Both the position numbers and the translations under genes were made by a program. Below the pieces are notes generated by a model, which ran no database searches, was not told the origin of the DNA, and saw nothing but the letters and a program-made list of their open reading frames with translations. From DASQYE01 sp036389095 (lineage in GTDB: Bacteria; Acidobacteriota; Blastocatellia; Pyrinomonadales; Pyrinomonadaceae), in NCBI GenBank assembly GCA_036389095.1, contig DASVQM010000008.1, positions 1 to 64,000 on the forward strand: a stretch of DNA of 64,000 nucleotides. The letters are read 5' to 3'. Numbering within the stretch: the stretch's first letter is position 1; every line of letters begins with the position of its first letter. Of this stretch, positions 1-8,445 are shown piece by piece.

Positions 1-127
1 CGCCCGTGCCGACGGTCGGAGCCTGATTACGTGGATCGGTCTCAGACCTCTGGGTTTGAGCTAGCGCGGCGGCACACAGCACTAACAAAATGAACGCCAT
101 CAAGAGCGCTCTTCTCGCGAGTCTCAT
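1..127 (-). CDS. secreted protein, N-terminal fragment (runs off the window)
   Basis: An ATG at 127 on the minus strand is preceded by a strong Shine-Dalgarno (AGGAGG, about 6 bases upstream) and opens a frame that stays open to base 1. The 42 visible residues start MRLARRALL, followed by a hydrophobic stretch to about residue 22 and a plausible signal peptidase site (ALA before QTQ). After that the chain is polar. The product is therefore exported. The mature part lies outside the window, so no function can be given. Confidence 0.7.
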   Translation of the reverse strand, partial: MRLARRALLMAFILLVLCAAALAQTQRSETDPRNQAPTVGTG

Positions 128-650
128 CGCATTCCTCCTGCGAAATGAGTATAGAAAATTAGCGAATGGATAGCCCGTGCAAGCAAGGCCACGGGGGTTG
201 GGCGGATGTCTTTCATGCATCAATCTGTTCATCTACAGAAACTAGGTCTGTTAACCGACAGACATCGCGCTTACCCGTTAACCGGGGCGCGGACGCTCCA
301 ACTACAAGCGTGCACAAGATAAGTTGAAGTTGAACTGCTACCGCCCTTCGACCGATAATCTCTTGTAGATGGAGCGGAGCAGCGAGAGGAGACAAGCACG
401 TTCTTGCGCTTGCATACGGGTGCTGGAACTACCCGCGACGCCTCCCGACTGTTCTTTTTGTACTGCGAATCCGTTGCGCTCCTGTTTATACGAAACAGTT
501 GCGCAACTGTCAATGATTCAGGCGACATGGCAGGCCCGCCGTGAAAACAAACAGGATGCCACACACCGAATTCCGGCGAACCATACTCTACCTTGGCGTG
601 GAAATCAAGACTTTTTCACAACTTAGCGCGAAAAACATGTTGTTTTTCCG
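128..650. other. 523-base stretch without a recognised gene
   Basis: This stretch separates the start of the secreted-protein gene (minus strand) from the end of gdhA (minus strand). Short open frames exist on both strands but none has a good ribosome-binding site or recognisable protein. It should hold the promoter of the secreted gene. The clearest element is a perfect palindrome at 495-510, listed separately. Confidence 0.5.
495..510. promoter_or_regulatory. perfect 16-bp palindrome, possible operator
   Basis: The sequence ACAGTTGCGCAACTGT is a perfect 16-base palindrome in otherwise featureless DNA, about 370 bases upstream of the secreted-protein start. There is no T-run beside it, so a terminator is unlikely. 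A dimeric repressor site is the simplest reading, but no regulator can be named. Confidence 0.4.
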
Positions 651-1931
651 TCACGCGTAGATGCCTCGCATCCTGGTGTCATAAGCAACGCGGTCAATTG
701 CCAGCATATAGGCGGCAGTTCTGGTATCTACCGCATGTGCATCGGCATACCGGCATAGATCATTAAAACTTGCGACCATTTTGTCTTGAAGACGCTCGTT
801 GACGACATCCTCGCGCCAGAAATAGCCCATCCGGTCCTGCACCCATTCAAAATAGGAGACCGTGACGCCCCCGGCATTGGCCAGAATATCCGGGATCACA
901 AAAATCCCCTTCTCATGCAGTATCTTATCGGCAGATGCCGTGGTCGGCCCATTGGCCCCCTCGGCCAGCACCTTGCATTTGATGCGATCAGCATTCTGTG
1001 AAGTGATCTGGTTTTCGGTCGCCGCCGGAACCAGCACATCGCATTCAAGCTCAAGCAGTTCCTGATTGCTGACGCGCTCGACGCCCGGAAACTCGTCAAA
1101 GGAACGAGTCTGCTGTAGATGACGCAGCGCTTCGGGAATGTCTATGCCGTTGGGATTGTAGATGCCGCCGTGGACATCCGAGATAGCGACCACCTTATAG
1201 CCAGCTTCGTGCAGCAGGCGTGCGCCGATGCCCCCGACGTTGCCTGAGCCCTGAACGACGACGCGCGTCGAAGGCGGGCTCATCTTGAATCTTTTGGTCG
1301 CCTCGTTGATGACGAAGAGAATGCCGCGCCCTGTCGCCTCGCGCCTGCCTGACGAGCCGCCCAGATCAATCGGCTTACCTGTGACGACGGCGGTCACGGT
1401 ATGGCGTGCGTGCATCGAGTAGGTGTCCATAATCCAGGCCATCGTCTGCTCGTTGGTATTCATATCGGGCGCGGGCACATCCTTCTCCGGCCCGATAAAG
1501 TCGAGCAGCTCCGAGGCGTAGCGGCGCGTCATACGTTCAAGCTCGCCGATGGACATTTGTATCGGGTCGCAGATGATGCCGCCCTTTGCGCCGCCGAAGG
1601 GGACATTGACGACGGCGCACTTCCAGGTCATCCAGGCGGCGAGCGCACGCACTTCGTCCAAGGTCACGTCGGGCGAGTAGCGTATGCCGCCCTTGGCGGG
1701 CCCACGCGCGAAATTGTGCTGGACGCGATAGCCCTCGAAGACTTCTATGCGCCCGGAGTCCATACGCGTCGGGATGTAGACCTTGAGCTCGCGGTTGGGC
1801 ACGCGCATCACCGCATAGAGGTCAGGGTCCAGATCGAGCAGTTGCGCCGCGCGATCAAAGCGCGACATCATGGATTCAAAAGGATTGTCCTCCTTGATCT
1901 CGCGCGCATCATCAACCATCGCACTTGACAT
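651..1931 (-). CDS. gdhA: Glu/Leu/Phe/Val dehydrogenase (glutamate dehydrogenase type)
   Basis: NAD(P)-dependent amino-acid dehydrogenase, most likely interconverting glutamate and 2-oxoglutarate in the cytoplasm. The 426-residue length fits the hexameric small-subunit family. Visible family motifs are GPAKGGIRY (about residue 77-85), PFGGAKGG with the catalytic-region lysine (about 111-118), PAPDMNT (about 153-159) and the dinucleotide-binding GSGNVG in the second half. The start at 1931 is chosen because AGGAG sits 6 bases upstream; an ATG two codons earlier overlaps that site. It stands alone, with repeat A1 between it and larE. Choice between glutamate and branched or aromatic substrates cannot be made from sequence alone. 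Confidence 0.93.
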   Translation of the reverse strand: MSSAMVDDAREIKEDNPFESMMSRFDRAAQLLDLDPDLYAVMRVPNRELKVYIPTRMDSGRIEVFEGYRVQHNFARGPAKGGIRYSPDVTLDEVRALAAWMTWKCAVVNVPFGGAKGGIICDPIQMSIGELERMTRRYASELLDFIGPEKDVPAPDMNTNEQTMAWIMDTYSMHARHTVTAVVTGKPIDLGGSSGRREATGRGILFVINEATKRFKMSPPSTRVVVQGSGNVGGIGARLLHEAGYKVVAISDVHGGIYNPNGIDIPEALRHLQQTRSFDEFPGVERVSNQELLELECDVLVPAATENQITSQNADRIKCKVLAEGANGPTTASADKILHEKGIFVIPDILANAGGVTVSYFEWVQDRMGYFWREDVVNERLQDKMVASFNDLCRYADAHAVDTRTAAYMLAIDRVAYDTRMRGIYA

Positions 1932-1947
1932 AATCATCTCCTGAAGA

Positions 1948-2024
1948 CAGTGACGAGTGACAAGTGACGGGTGACAAGCTGAAAAGCTTGTGTCTTGAGC
2001 TTGTCACTCGTCACCTGTCACTGT
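1948..2024. repeat. heptad inverted repeat, family A copy 1
   Basis: The left arm consists of four 7-base units (cagtgac, gagtgac, aagtgac, gggtgac) and the right arm of the complementary units (ttgtcac, tcgtcac, ctgtcac), around a centre containing aaaagctt. It would fold into a long hairpin. The right arm includes the stop codon and last codons of larE, and the left arm lies just upstream of gdhA. Four related copies occur at 8333, 17991, 36655 and 41591. Confidence 0.85.
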
Positions 2025-2900
2025 CTTTAAGGTTTCATTCATCGCGCCCGTGCGATAGCCGTGCAGGTCAAGCGTCACGTAGCGAAAGCCGAGCGCACGA
2101 AATTTTCCGGCGAGTTCGTCGACGACTTCGCGGCGCAGAGCGCGATCAAGCTCTGCGGGCGCGATCTCAAGGCGCACCAACTGATCATGATGACGGACGC
2201 GGAACTCGCGGAACCCGAGCGCCCGCATGATCTCTTCGCCGCGATCTATGGTGGCGAGTCGTTTGATGGTCACGGGCGTGCCGTAGGCGATGCGCGAGGA
2301 GAGGCAAGGGCTAGCGGGCTTGTCCCAGGTCGGCAGTCCGGCACGCAGGCTAAGCTCGCGGACTTCACGCTTGCTCATTCCCACCTCGATGAGCGGACTG
2401 CGAACGCCGTGCTCGCTGGCTGCCGCTCTTCCCGGGCGAAAATCGCCCAGGTCATCGGTCGTCGAGCCGTCAACGACGAAAGCGAGCGAGCGCTCAAGAG
2501 CGAGCGGCGCGAGCTTCCCGTAGAGTTCCGTCTTGCAGAAGTAGCAGCGGTTCGAGGCGTTGGCGACGTAGCGCGGGTCATCCAGCTCCTCAGTCCAGAT
2601 TGTCATCTGGTGAAGGCTCAACTCATCGACGAGGCGTGCCACCTCGGCGCGCTGGTGCTCGGCCAAGCTCGCCGATTCTCCCGTCACGCAAACGGCTTGC
2701 GCCCCCAGCTCTTCGGTAGCAATGTGGGCGACATAGGTGCTGTCCACGCCTCCCGAGAAGGCGACCAGCACCGAGCCCATCTCGCGGAAGAGGGCGCGCA
2801 GCCGCTGCTCTTTCGCTTCCGTCTCGGCGGACAGGGCGCTCGACCGAAGCGAGGCTTCCCTCTCCTCCGCCGACGATTCTTCGATCACATAATTGCTCAC
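2004..2900 (-). CDS. larE: LarE-family ATP-dependent sacrificial sulfur transferase
   Basis: LarE proteins adenylylate and thiolate a pyridinium dicarboxylate mononucleotide when the nickel-pincer cofactor of lactate racemase is made. This 298-residue protein has the N-type PP-loop SGGVDS at residues 49-54. It also has three cysteines, Cys119 and Cys122 (CYFC) and Cys199 (SPCLSSR). The three-cysteine arrangement is what is expected of the iron-sulfur type of LarE rather than the single sacrificial cysteine type (established for the family; not tested here). No larA, larB or larC lies in the window. The start is GTG at 2900 with a weak GGA upstream. The last six residues (TVTGDE) are encoded by a repeat arm. 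Confidence 0.88.
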   Translation of the reverse strand: MSNYVIEESSAEEREASLRSSALSAETEAKEQRLRALFREMGSVLVAFSGGVDSTYVAHIATEELGAQAVCVTGESASLAEHQRAEVARLVDELSLHQMTIWTEELDDPRYVANASNRCYFCKTELYGKLAPLALERSLAFVVDGSTTDDLGDFRPGRAAASEHGVRSPLIEVGMSKREVRELSLRAGLPTWDKPASPCLSSRIAYGTPVTIKRLATIDRGEEIMRALGFREFRVRHHDQLVRLEIAPAELDRALRREVVDELAGKFRALGFRYVTLDLHGYRTGAMNETLKTVTGDE

Positions 2901-3219
2901 AGCTTATTCCACTCTCAGGCAAGGAGTGCGCCTGATTTTCCGACCGCAGACTTCAATTCATGTTTAATAGGATACGCTTCTTACGTGCGGCGCATGTTAT
3001 CGCATGCATCAATGCAAGCGCAACCGAAAGCAGGGATGAGGGCCGCAGGGATGAAAAGATAGATTCAACCATCCTCGATGGCTTTTACTTCATCCCTCAT
3101 CCCTGCTCTTCCTCCTGAAGCTTTTCCTGCGCGTAGGGGCGTGTTAAGATCAGTTCCTCCCCCGACAGGTTTTGCTTCTCGCTAAGATTTTAATATTCGG
3201 AAAGTCGCAGTTGTTCGGA
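2901..3219. other. divergent intergenic region between larE and a TPR gene
   Basis: This 319-base gap separates two divergently read genes, so it should contain both promoters. The only clear structure is the heptad inverted repeat at 3029-3107. A TTG at 3172 could start the TPR gene 16 codons earlier than the ATG at 3220. Confidence 0.5.
3029..3107. repeat. heptad inverted repeat, family D copy 1
   Basis: The left arm reads agcagggatgaggg and continues with a further cagggatgaa unit. The right arm reads ttcatccctcatccctgct. The unit gggatga is seven bases long and recurs in tandem at 28521-28548. Here it sits in a divergent intergenic region rather than next to a stop codon. Confidence 0.75.
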
Positions 3220-4677
3220 ATGCTTTTTCGATTTCGTCACCTGGCGCGCCTCTTACTGGCGCTCTCGCTCACGCTTTCCTGCGCCACTCTTATTAGCGCA
3301 CAAACGGACGACGGCTTCGGCGATGCGGCGGTTGATCCCGTCAAGCTCTTTGATAAGGGGCAGGACGCGCATCAGAAGGGCGATCTCGCGCTCGCGCTCG
3401 AATTCTACGAAGAGGCCATTAAGGTGCGACCGGACTTTCCAGAGGCCGAGTACCAGCGCGCAGCCGCGCTCGTCTCGCTGGGTCGTTTGCCGGAGGCGGA
3501 AAAGAGTTTTCGGCGGGCCGTCGAGCTGCGGGCCGAATGGGCACTGCCGCAGGCCGCGCTGGGCGCATTGCTCGCGCGGCTCAATCGCCCGGACGAAGCG
3601 CAGGTCGCGCTTGAGCGTGCGCTGACTTTGGACGCCAGGAACGTGGTCGCGCTCCTGGCTCTGACTGATCTCTACTTGCGCAGGAAAGCCCCGGCAGCAT
3701 CGCTGCGTCAACTTCTGGGCCGCTTGCAACAGGCCACGGCGAGCGACGACGTGCCCGGCTCGCTCTGGTCTGCGCGTGGCTCTGTTGAGCGCCTCGTGGG
3801 GGACAAGAGGGCGGCGCTCATAAGCTTCGACCGCGCGCTCACGCTTAATCCGAATGACGCGTCGGCGCGTACGGAGCGTGCGGAGCTTCGCGCCGAAGCG
3901 GGCGACTTCGAGCGTGCTCTCGAGGACGCAAACGCCCTGCTGCGTGCTGCGCCCAGGTCCGTTAATGCTTCCGTGCTCCTGGCCAGAATCCAGGCCCAGG
4001 CCGGGAAGAAGGAGGAGGCGCAGCGAACGCTCGCGGCGCTGGACGAATCAGCCAAGCAACTGCCGGAAGTCGTCGCGCTGCGGAACGCGCTGCTGGCGAG
4101 CGATGCTAACGATCCTGAAAGCTGCGCGGCGCTACAGAAGCTGCTCGAAACGGATCAGCGCAACGCCTCGCTGCTCGCGCACCTGGGCTCCTGTTATCGC
4201 GTCAGCGACCCCGCGCGTTCGATGGAATACTATCGCCGCGCCTCTGATCTTGAGCCGCGCTCGCTCGATTACGCGACCGGGTACACGGCGGCGCTCGTGC
4301 AGGCGCGCAGGTTCGCCGAGGCCGTCACGATTGCGCGCCGCATACTCTCGGTTGCGCCCGACAACTATACGGCGCACGCCAACCTCGCCACGGCGCTTTA
4401 CGAGCTGAAGCGTTTCCCCGAAGCGATGGTTGAATTCAACTGGCTGCTCGCCGCCCGCCCCGACCTGACGGTGGCATATTTTTTTATCGGGACGGCGCAC
4501 GATTACCTGGGCGAGTTCCCGGAGGCGCTCACGGCTTACGAAAAATTCCTGGCCCACGCCAACCCTCAGGATAATCAGTTGGAGATCGAGAAGATCAATT
4601 TGAGACTTCCCTCCCTGCGCCGCCAGATTGCCAACGGCGAAGGGGCCAAGCGCAAGAAGAAGAAGAACGGCCAGTGA
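3220..4677 (+). CDS. exported tetratricopeptide-repeat protein
   Basis: A 485-residue protein with an N-terminal signal peptide (hydrophobic stretch to about residue 25, cut near ISA before QTDD) and many TPR units over the rest of the chain, with typical positions such as GD..LAL.....A and P..A.....A..L. The C-terminus is a lysine-rich tail. TPR proteins hold other proteins, so a periplasmic scaffold role is likely, but no partner can be named. ATG at 3220 fits the signal peptide best; TTG at 3172 would add 16 residues. It starts a plus-strand group of four genes. Confidence 0.82.
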   Translation: MLFRFRHLARLLLALSLTLSCATLISAQTDDGFGDAAVDPVKLFDKGQDAHQKGDLALALEFYEEAIKVRPDFPEAEYQRAAALVSLGRLPEAEKSFRRAVELRAEWALPQAALGALLARLNRPDEAQVALERALTLDARNVVALLALTDLYLRRKAPAASLRQLLGRLQQATASDDVPGSLWSARGSVERLVGDKRAALISFDRALTLNPNDASARTERAELRAEAGDFERALEDANALLRAAPRSVNASVLLARIQAQAGKKEEAQRTLAALDESAKQLPEVVALRNALLASDANDPESCAALQKLLETDQRNASLLAHLGSCYRVSDPARSMEYYRRASDLEPRSLDYATGYTAALVQARRFAEAVTIARRILSVAPDNYTAHANLATALYELKRFPEAMVEFNWLLAARPDLTVAYFFIGTAHDYLGEFPEALTAYEKFLAHANPQDNQLEIEKINLRLPSLRRQIANGEGAKRKKKKNGQ

Positions 4678-4809
4678 AGCCTGTAGGGGCGGGACTAAAA
4701 ATTTTTCGGTTTCGAGTGGATAAAAGCTTTGTAATATTTCGAGAGAAGATTTACTATCGTAACTGCGACGTTCATCCGGGCTCAAACTTAAAAAAGAAGA
4801 ATTACACCG

Positions 4810-5430
4810 ATGTGCTACTCAGGCCGCTTTGTACCGACGCCAACCGCCGTGAGTGTCTGCGCGCTCATGGGCTTCATCATCTGCCTTGCTCCGCCCGCAC
4901 AGGGACAGGATAAAGGCTTACAATTTCTACCGGCCCCGCCTCCGCTCATCTCCGTCTCGCGCAACGAACGCACGCAGCTCGATACGGCGCGCGATGCCAA
5001 GGCGCGCACGCGCGCCACGCTTGAGCTGGCCGACGCACGCCTGGCGCGCGCGGAGGCGCTGGCCGGCGGCCAGCAATACGACGCGGCCTGCGAGCAGTTG
5101 GGGAGCTATCAGGGGCTCATCGAAAATCTACTGGTTTTCTTAAACCAAAGAGAGCCGAACAAGAATAAGCTGCGCGACCTCTACAAACGCCTTGAGCTGA
5201 GCCTGCGCTCGCAGGGCGCGCGCATTGAAGCCATCCGTCGCTTGACGCCTTCCGAGCACGGGGTCAACGTCAAGGCGATTCTGGATTTCGCCTATCGCGC
5301 GCGCACCGAAGCCCTCAACTCCTTCTTCGGCAACGCGCTCGGCAGCGATAACACGTCCGACGACGATCAATCCTTAAACCAGCAGACCTCGACGGATACG
5401 TCCTCAGGCTCGCCCGCAAATCAACCATGA
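4810..5430 (+). CDS. secreted hypothetical protein
   Basis: A 206-residue protein of unrecognised family. It has a hydrophobic N-terminal segment (about residues 13-32) ending in a small-residue site near AQG before QDKG, consistent with export. The middle is rich in Ala, Arg and Leu and is predicted to be helical. The last 30 residues are Ser/Thr/Asp-rich and probably disordered. AAGAAG lies upstream of the ATG. Its stop overlaps the start of the next gene by four bases (ATGA), so the two are translationally coupled and probably work together at the cell envelope. Confidence 0.75.
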   Translation: MCYSGRFVPTPTAVSVCALMGFIICLAPPAQGQDKGLQFLPAPPPLISVSRNERTQLDTARDAKARTRATLELADARLARAEALAGGQQYDAACEQLGSYQGLIENLLVFLNQREPNKNKLRDLYKRLELSLRSQGARIEAIRRLTPSEHGVNVKAILDFAYRARTEALNSFFGNALGSDNTSDDDQSLNQQTSTDTSSGSPANQP

Positions 5431-6011
5431 GATCAAAAAAGCTTTTCGTCAGGGGCCTCGTCTGCGTGCTCGCCTGCGTCCTGACGGCCCCTTCGCTGTT
5501 ATGGGCGACGGTCAAGGCGCGGCGCGATCCGTTGACGGAGAAAGAAGCAGACCTTGTGCGCGAGGCGCAGGCGCTTGATAAGCGGACTGAAGTCTTTGCC
5601 AAAGCGGCTGAGAGAAGAGTGCTGGCCCTGACAGACCCGGGCGCGGCCACTTCAAAGCAAGCGCTCAAGGATGCGGAGAAGTGGGGCGACTTTCCCAAGG
5701 GCACGCGCGCAGAATTGCTGGGCGACATCGCCAGCATTCTCGAAGAGGCCGTGACCAACATAGAGGATGTCGGCTCGCATAATTCAAAGAGCCGCCTGAT
5801 CCCGAAATCCATACGCATATTGGCCCAGGCTTCGACGCGCTTTCTGCCGCAGCTCGCCGCTCTGCGAGACAAGCTGAAGGAAGAGGCCGAAAGAGACGCG
5901 CTTGAGAAAGCCCTGGAGGGTATCCAGGAGATCATCGTCGCGGCGGGCAAGCTTGAACCGGAACCACAGCAGACCGGAAAGCAGAAGAAGGAGCAGGGCA
6001 CAAGGCGTTGA
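5427..6011 (+). CDS. secreted hypothetical protein
   Basis: A 194-residue protein beginning with a clear signal peptide (basic MRSKK, hydrophobic core to about residue 27). The mature part is almost entirely charged and helical, with no cysteines that suggest metal binding, and ends in a lysine/glutamine-rich tail. It overlaps the preceding gene by ATGA. No family is recognised. Position after a secreted TPR protein and another exported helical protein suggests a small envelope complex (inference). Confidence 0.75.
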   Translation: MRSKKLFVRGLVCVLACVLTAPSLLWATVKARRDPLTEKEADLVREAQALDKRTEVFAKAAERRVLALTDPGAATSKQALKDAEKWGDFPKGTRAELLGDIASILEEAVTNIEDVGSHNSKSRLIPKSIRILAQASTRFLPQLAALRDKLKEEAERDALEKALEGIQEIIVAAGKLEPEPQQTGKQKKEQGTRR

Positions 6012-6172
6012 GAAGCGGGAATCCGTGCCGCGTGTGCTCGCCCGGCTTTGCTCCCGTCTCACAACCTTCCCAGGCCTCTCAATTGCTTTGAACTATCGCG
6101 TGCCGCCACTCGTAGAATAGCAGAGCCGCGCCGTCGAGAGAGCCTGGCGCGACGAAAGGACATCTTCAGTAA

Positions 6173-6748
6173 ATGGACAACAGATATTATCCGGGCGTCG
6201 AAGCCGACACGACGCAACTGATGCGGGAGCTGCGCGGTCTCTTCGACGAGGACTACGAAGTGCAGACCATGCAGGTATCGAGCACGACCGTCTTGCAGGC
6301 GCGCAAGTCCGGCACGCTGCGCGAGCTGACGGGGCTCGCTTCGGCGCTGACGATCAAGATCACGCCCGAGCACGGCGGGACGCGCGTCGAGATCGGAATG
6401 CAGAAATGGTTCGACAAGGCAGCGGTCGCCGCCGCCGCCGTCATTCTCTCCATGGGTTTGCTGCTCGCCCTGCCCGCGCTCGGCGCTTACTGGCAGCTCA
6501 AGCTCACGGACGACGCCTGGCGAATCATCGAAGAGCACATCGCGCGTAAAGCCGGAGGCTACGTGCCGCCGATGCCCGGACGCTGCGGCACGTGCGGCGC
6601 GGCCAGCAGCGCCGGCTCAGGCTTCTGCTCGACCTGCGGGGCCAACATGCGCGTCGGCCTCACCTGCCCTTCCTGCGGGGCCGAGCAGAGGGACGCCTCC
6701 GCACGCTTCTGCAATCGCTGCGGCAAGCCGATCACCGCCGGCTCTTGA
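6173..6748 (+). CDS. membrane protein with double zinc ribbon
   Basis: A 191-residue protein with three parts. There is an N-terminal globular part of about 80 residues of unknown fold, a hydrophobic segment around residues 83-105 that probably spans the membrane, and a C-terminal double zinc ribbon with CGTC...CSTC and CPSC...CNRC pairs (about residues 141-187). Zinc ribbons of this kind often mediate protein contacts in membrane-anchored proteins. It is followed by a good terminator. Function unknown. Confidence 0.78.
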   Translation: MDNRYYPGVEADTTQLMRELRGLFDEDYEVQTMQVSSTTVLQARKSGTLRELTGLASALTIKITPEHGGTRVEIGMQKWFDKAAVAAAAVILSMGLLLALPALGAYWQLKLTDDAWRIIEEHIARKAGGYVPPMPGRCGTCGAASSAGSGFCSTCGANMRVGLTCPSCGAEQRDASARFCNRCGKPITAGS

Positions 6749-6777
6749 ACGAGCCGCGACAGAACCAGAACTTAAAC

Positions 6778-6825
6778 AGGAGAGGCGGCCTTGCGTTCGC
6801 TCGCAATCCGCCTCTCCTTCATTTT
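6778..6825 (+). terminator. rho-independent terminator after the zinc-ribbon gene
   Basis: Stem AGGAGAGGCGG pairs perfectly with CCGCCTCTCCT across a loop of about 19 bases and is followed by TCATTTTC. It ends the plus-strand transcription unit that begins near 3220. Confidence 0.75.
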
Positions 6826-6876
6826 CGGGCGAGATGCGCGCTGATGGAAGACTGCGAAGCGCTGCCGCTCGCTGGC

Positions 6877-8325
6877 TCAGTCGTGTCTTAAAGCTTTAAC
6901 GGGGTCGATGCGGGCGGCGCGTGAAGCCGGATAGAGGGCGGCGAGGATGGAGATGACGACGGCGAACAGAATCGCTCCCAGCCAGAGATAGGGCGGCAAG
7001 TAGAAGAAGTCTATGAAGGATGCGCCCTGCGGCTTGAGGACGAAGCGATAGGCCAGGCGGTTGGCCGCGCCGTCAATGGCCCACGCGACGAGCGAGCCCA
7101 TCACTCCCCCTGTCAAACCGATCACTGCCGCCTCGACGAAGAAGATGAGCTTGATCTCGCGGTCTTCGGCTCCGATGGCTTTCATGATGCCGATCTCGCG
7201 CGTGCGCTCAAGGATGGACATAATCATCGTATTGGCGATGCCGAAGGAAGCGACGAGGAGCGAGATGCCGCCGAGGAGTCCGAGCGCCGAGTTGATGATG
7301 AGAAAGATGGTGCGCAGCTGTTCCAGTTGATCGACGATGGAGAAGCTGCCGAAGCCGAGTTCCGTCAAACGCTTTCTCACATCCTGTAGCACGACGGGGT
7401 CTGTCACGCGTATGACGGCAGAGCCATAGCCGCCCGTCTCATTCTCGCCCAGCACTCCGCTGCGGCGTGCCAATTCCAGCGCGACCTCGCTCAGATTATC
7501 TCTATGCTCAAGCGTCCAGGCGCGCGCCGCCTGCAAAGGGAGGTAGATGTCTGAGGCGGGCATCATCCCGCGAAAACGCGGCCCACTGCCCTCCGGCGTT
7601 TTGAGGACGCCGACGATCCTGAACGACCTGGCCGCAAGCTGGCTCGTGCCTTCATCGCCCGGGTCGTCGCCAAGCGGAAGGCCGAAGAAGCTCGGCGAGC
7701 CTCCCTCGTCGCTTTTCGGTGCGAGCAAGTCCAGCGTCTTACCGATGGCCTCCTCCGGCTTCGCGTAACCGAAATCGCGCACGAAGTCTTCATCCACAAT
7801 CGCCTCGTCGGCCTCCATCGAGCCGATCATCCCGCCCGCCGCATACTCCTTGAAACGCGCTGAAGGATTAGGCACGACGGCCCCGCCGATTGACTGCATG
7901 AAGGTGCGAGAGTTCGAGCGCACATAGACATTGAAGGTGATGGTCGGCTCGACGTACGCGACGCCGGGAATCTGCGCAATCTCCGCGATAGCCGCATCAT
8001 CGAGCGGGCGCTGCGGCGTTTTATCCGGCCTCAGGCTGCGACTGCCGTGCCGCTGCTCCTGCGGCTTTCCGCCCGAATTGTTGGCGTCCCTCGTGAAACC
8101 GGAAGAAGCTATGCTTGAGAGGCTGCGACCGAAGACCGTCATCTCGTTGAAGAGGTCAAGCTCTTTAAAGCGCGTCACGGTGTTGCGCTGCAACCCCAAT
8201 CCGAACGAGACCATCGTGATGATCACGGCGACGCCCACGACGACGCCCATCGTCGTCAACGTCGCCCGCAAACGGGCCTCGCGCAGGTTACGCAAAGAGA
8301 GATAAAGAATATCGAAAAACGTCAT
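6877..8325 (-). CDS. ABC transporter permease, MacB/FtsX type
   Basis: A 482-residue inner-membrane permease. An N-terminal membrane helix (about residues 15-40) is followed by a large periplasmic domain. Three C-terminal helices with the FtsX-type signature (ERTREIGIMKAIGA) come next, and the chain ends PASRAARIDPVKALRHD, typical of MacB-like permeases. Such proteins move substrates across the periplasm rather than through the membrane. The matching ATPase is likely the gene at 11778-12476, on the same strand. The start at 8325 (MTFFDILYLS) is chosen because the preceding codons lie in repeat A2. The periplasmic domain has a Ser/Gly/Arg-rich insert near residues 75-110. Confidence 0.88.
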   Translation of the reverse strand: MTFFDILYLSLRNLREARLRATLTTMGVVVGVAVIITMVSFGLGLQRNTVTRFKELDLFNEMTVFGRSLSSIASSGFTRDANNSGGKPQEQRHGSRSLRPDKTPQRPLDDAAIAEIAQIPGVAYVEPTITFNVYVRSNSRTFMQSIGGAVVPNPSARFKEYAAGGMIGSMEADEAIVDEDFVRDFGYAKPEEAIGKTLDLLAPKSDEGGSPSFFGLPLGDDPGDEGTSQLAARSFRIVGVLKTPEGSGPRFRGMMPASDIYLPLQAARAWTLEHRDNLSEVALELARRSGVLGENETGGYGSAVIRVTDPVVLQDVRKRLTELGFGSFSIVDQLEQLRTIFLIINSALGLLGGISLLVASFGIANTMIMSILERTREIGIMKAIGAEDREIKLIFFVEAAVIGLTGGVMGSLVAWAIDGAANRLAYRFVLKPQGASFIDFFYLPPYLWLGAILFAVVISILAALYPASRAARIDPVKALRHD

Positions 8326-8332
8326 AAGAATG

Positions 8333-8440
8333 CAGTGACAAGTGATGAGTGACAAGTGAAGTGATGAGTGATGAGTCATGGGTGATGAGTTAAAAGCTTC
8401 AGTCCAGGCTCGTCACTTGTCACTCGCCACTTGTCACTGT
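8333..8440. repeat. heptad inverted repeat, family A copy 2
   Basis: The left arm consists of seven-base units related to cagtgac/aagtgat/gagtgac, several of them mutated to gagtgat. The right arm is cgtcact tgtcact cgccact tgtcactg. The centre, ttaaaagcttcagtccaggctc, is shared in inverse orientation with copy 3 at 17991. It lies between the stop of the SirB1-type gene and the start of the permease gene. Confidence 0.85.
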
Positions 8441-8445
8441 TTTTT

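Noticed and set aside
2061..3062. A 333-codon open frame on the plus strand opposite larE
   Set aside because: It is antisense to a clear LarE gene, has no recognisable protein motif, and long antisense frames are expected in GC-rich coding DNA.
8326..8379. An 18-codon N-terminal extension of the ABC permease
   Set aside because: These codons are read from repeat A2; the natural N-terminus MTFFDILYLS starts at 8325. The same reasoning was applied to ackA, the 76-residue gene and the MOSC gene.
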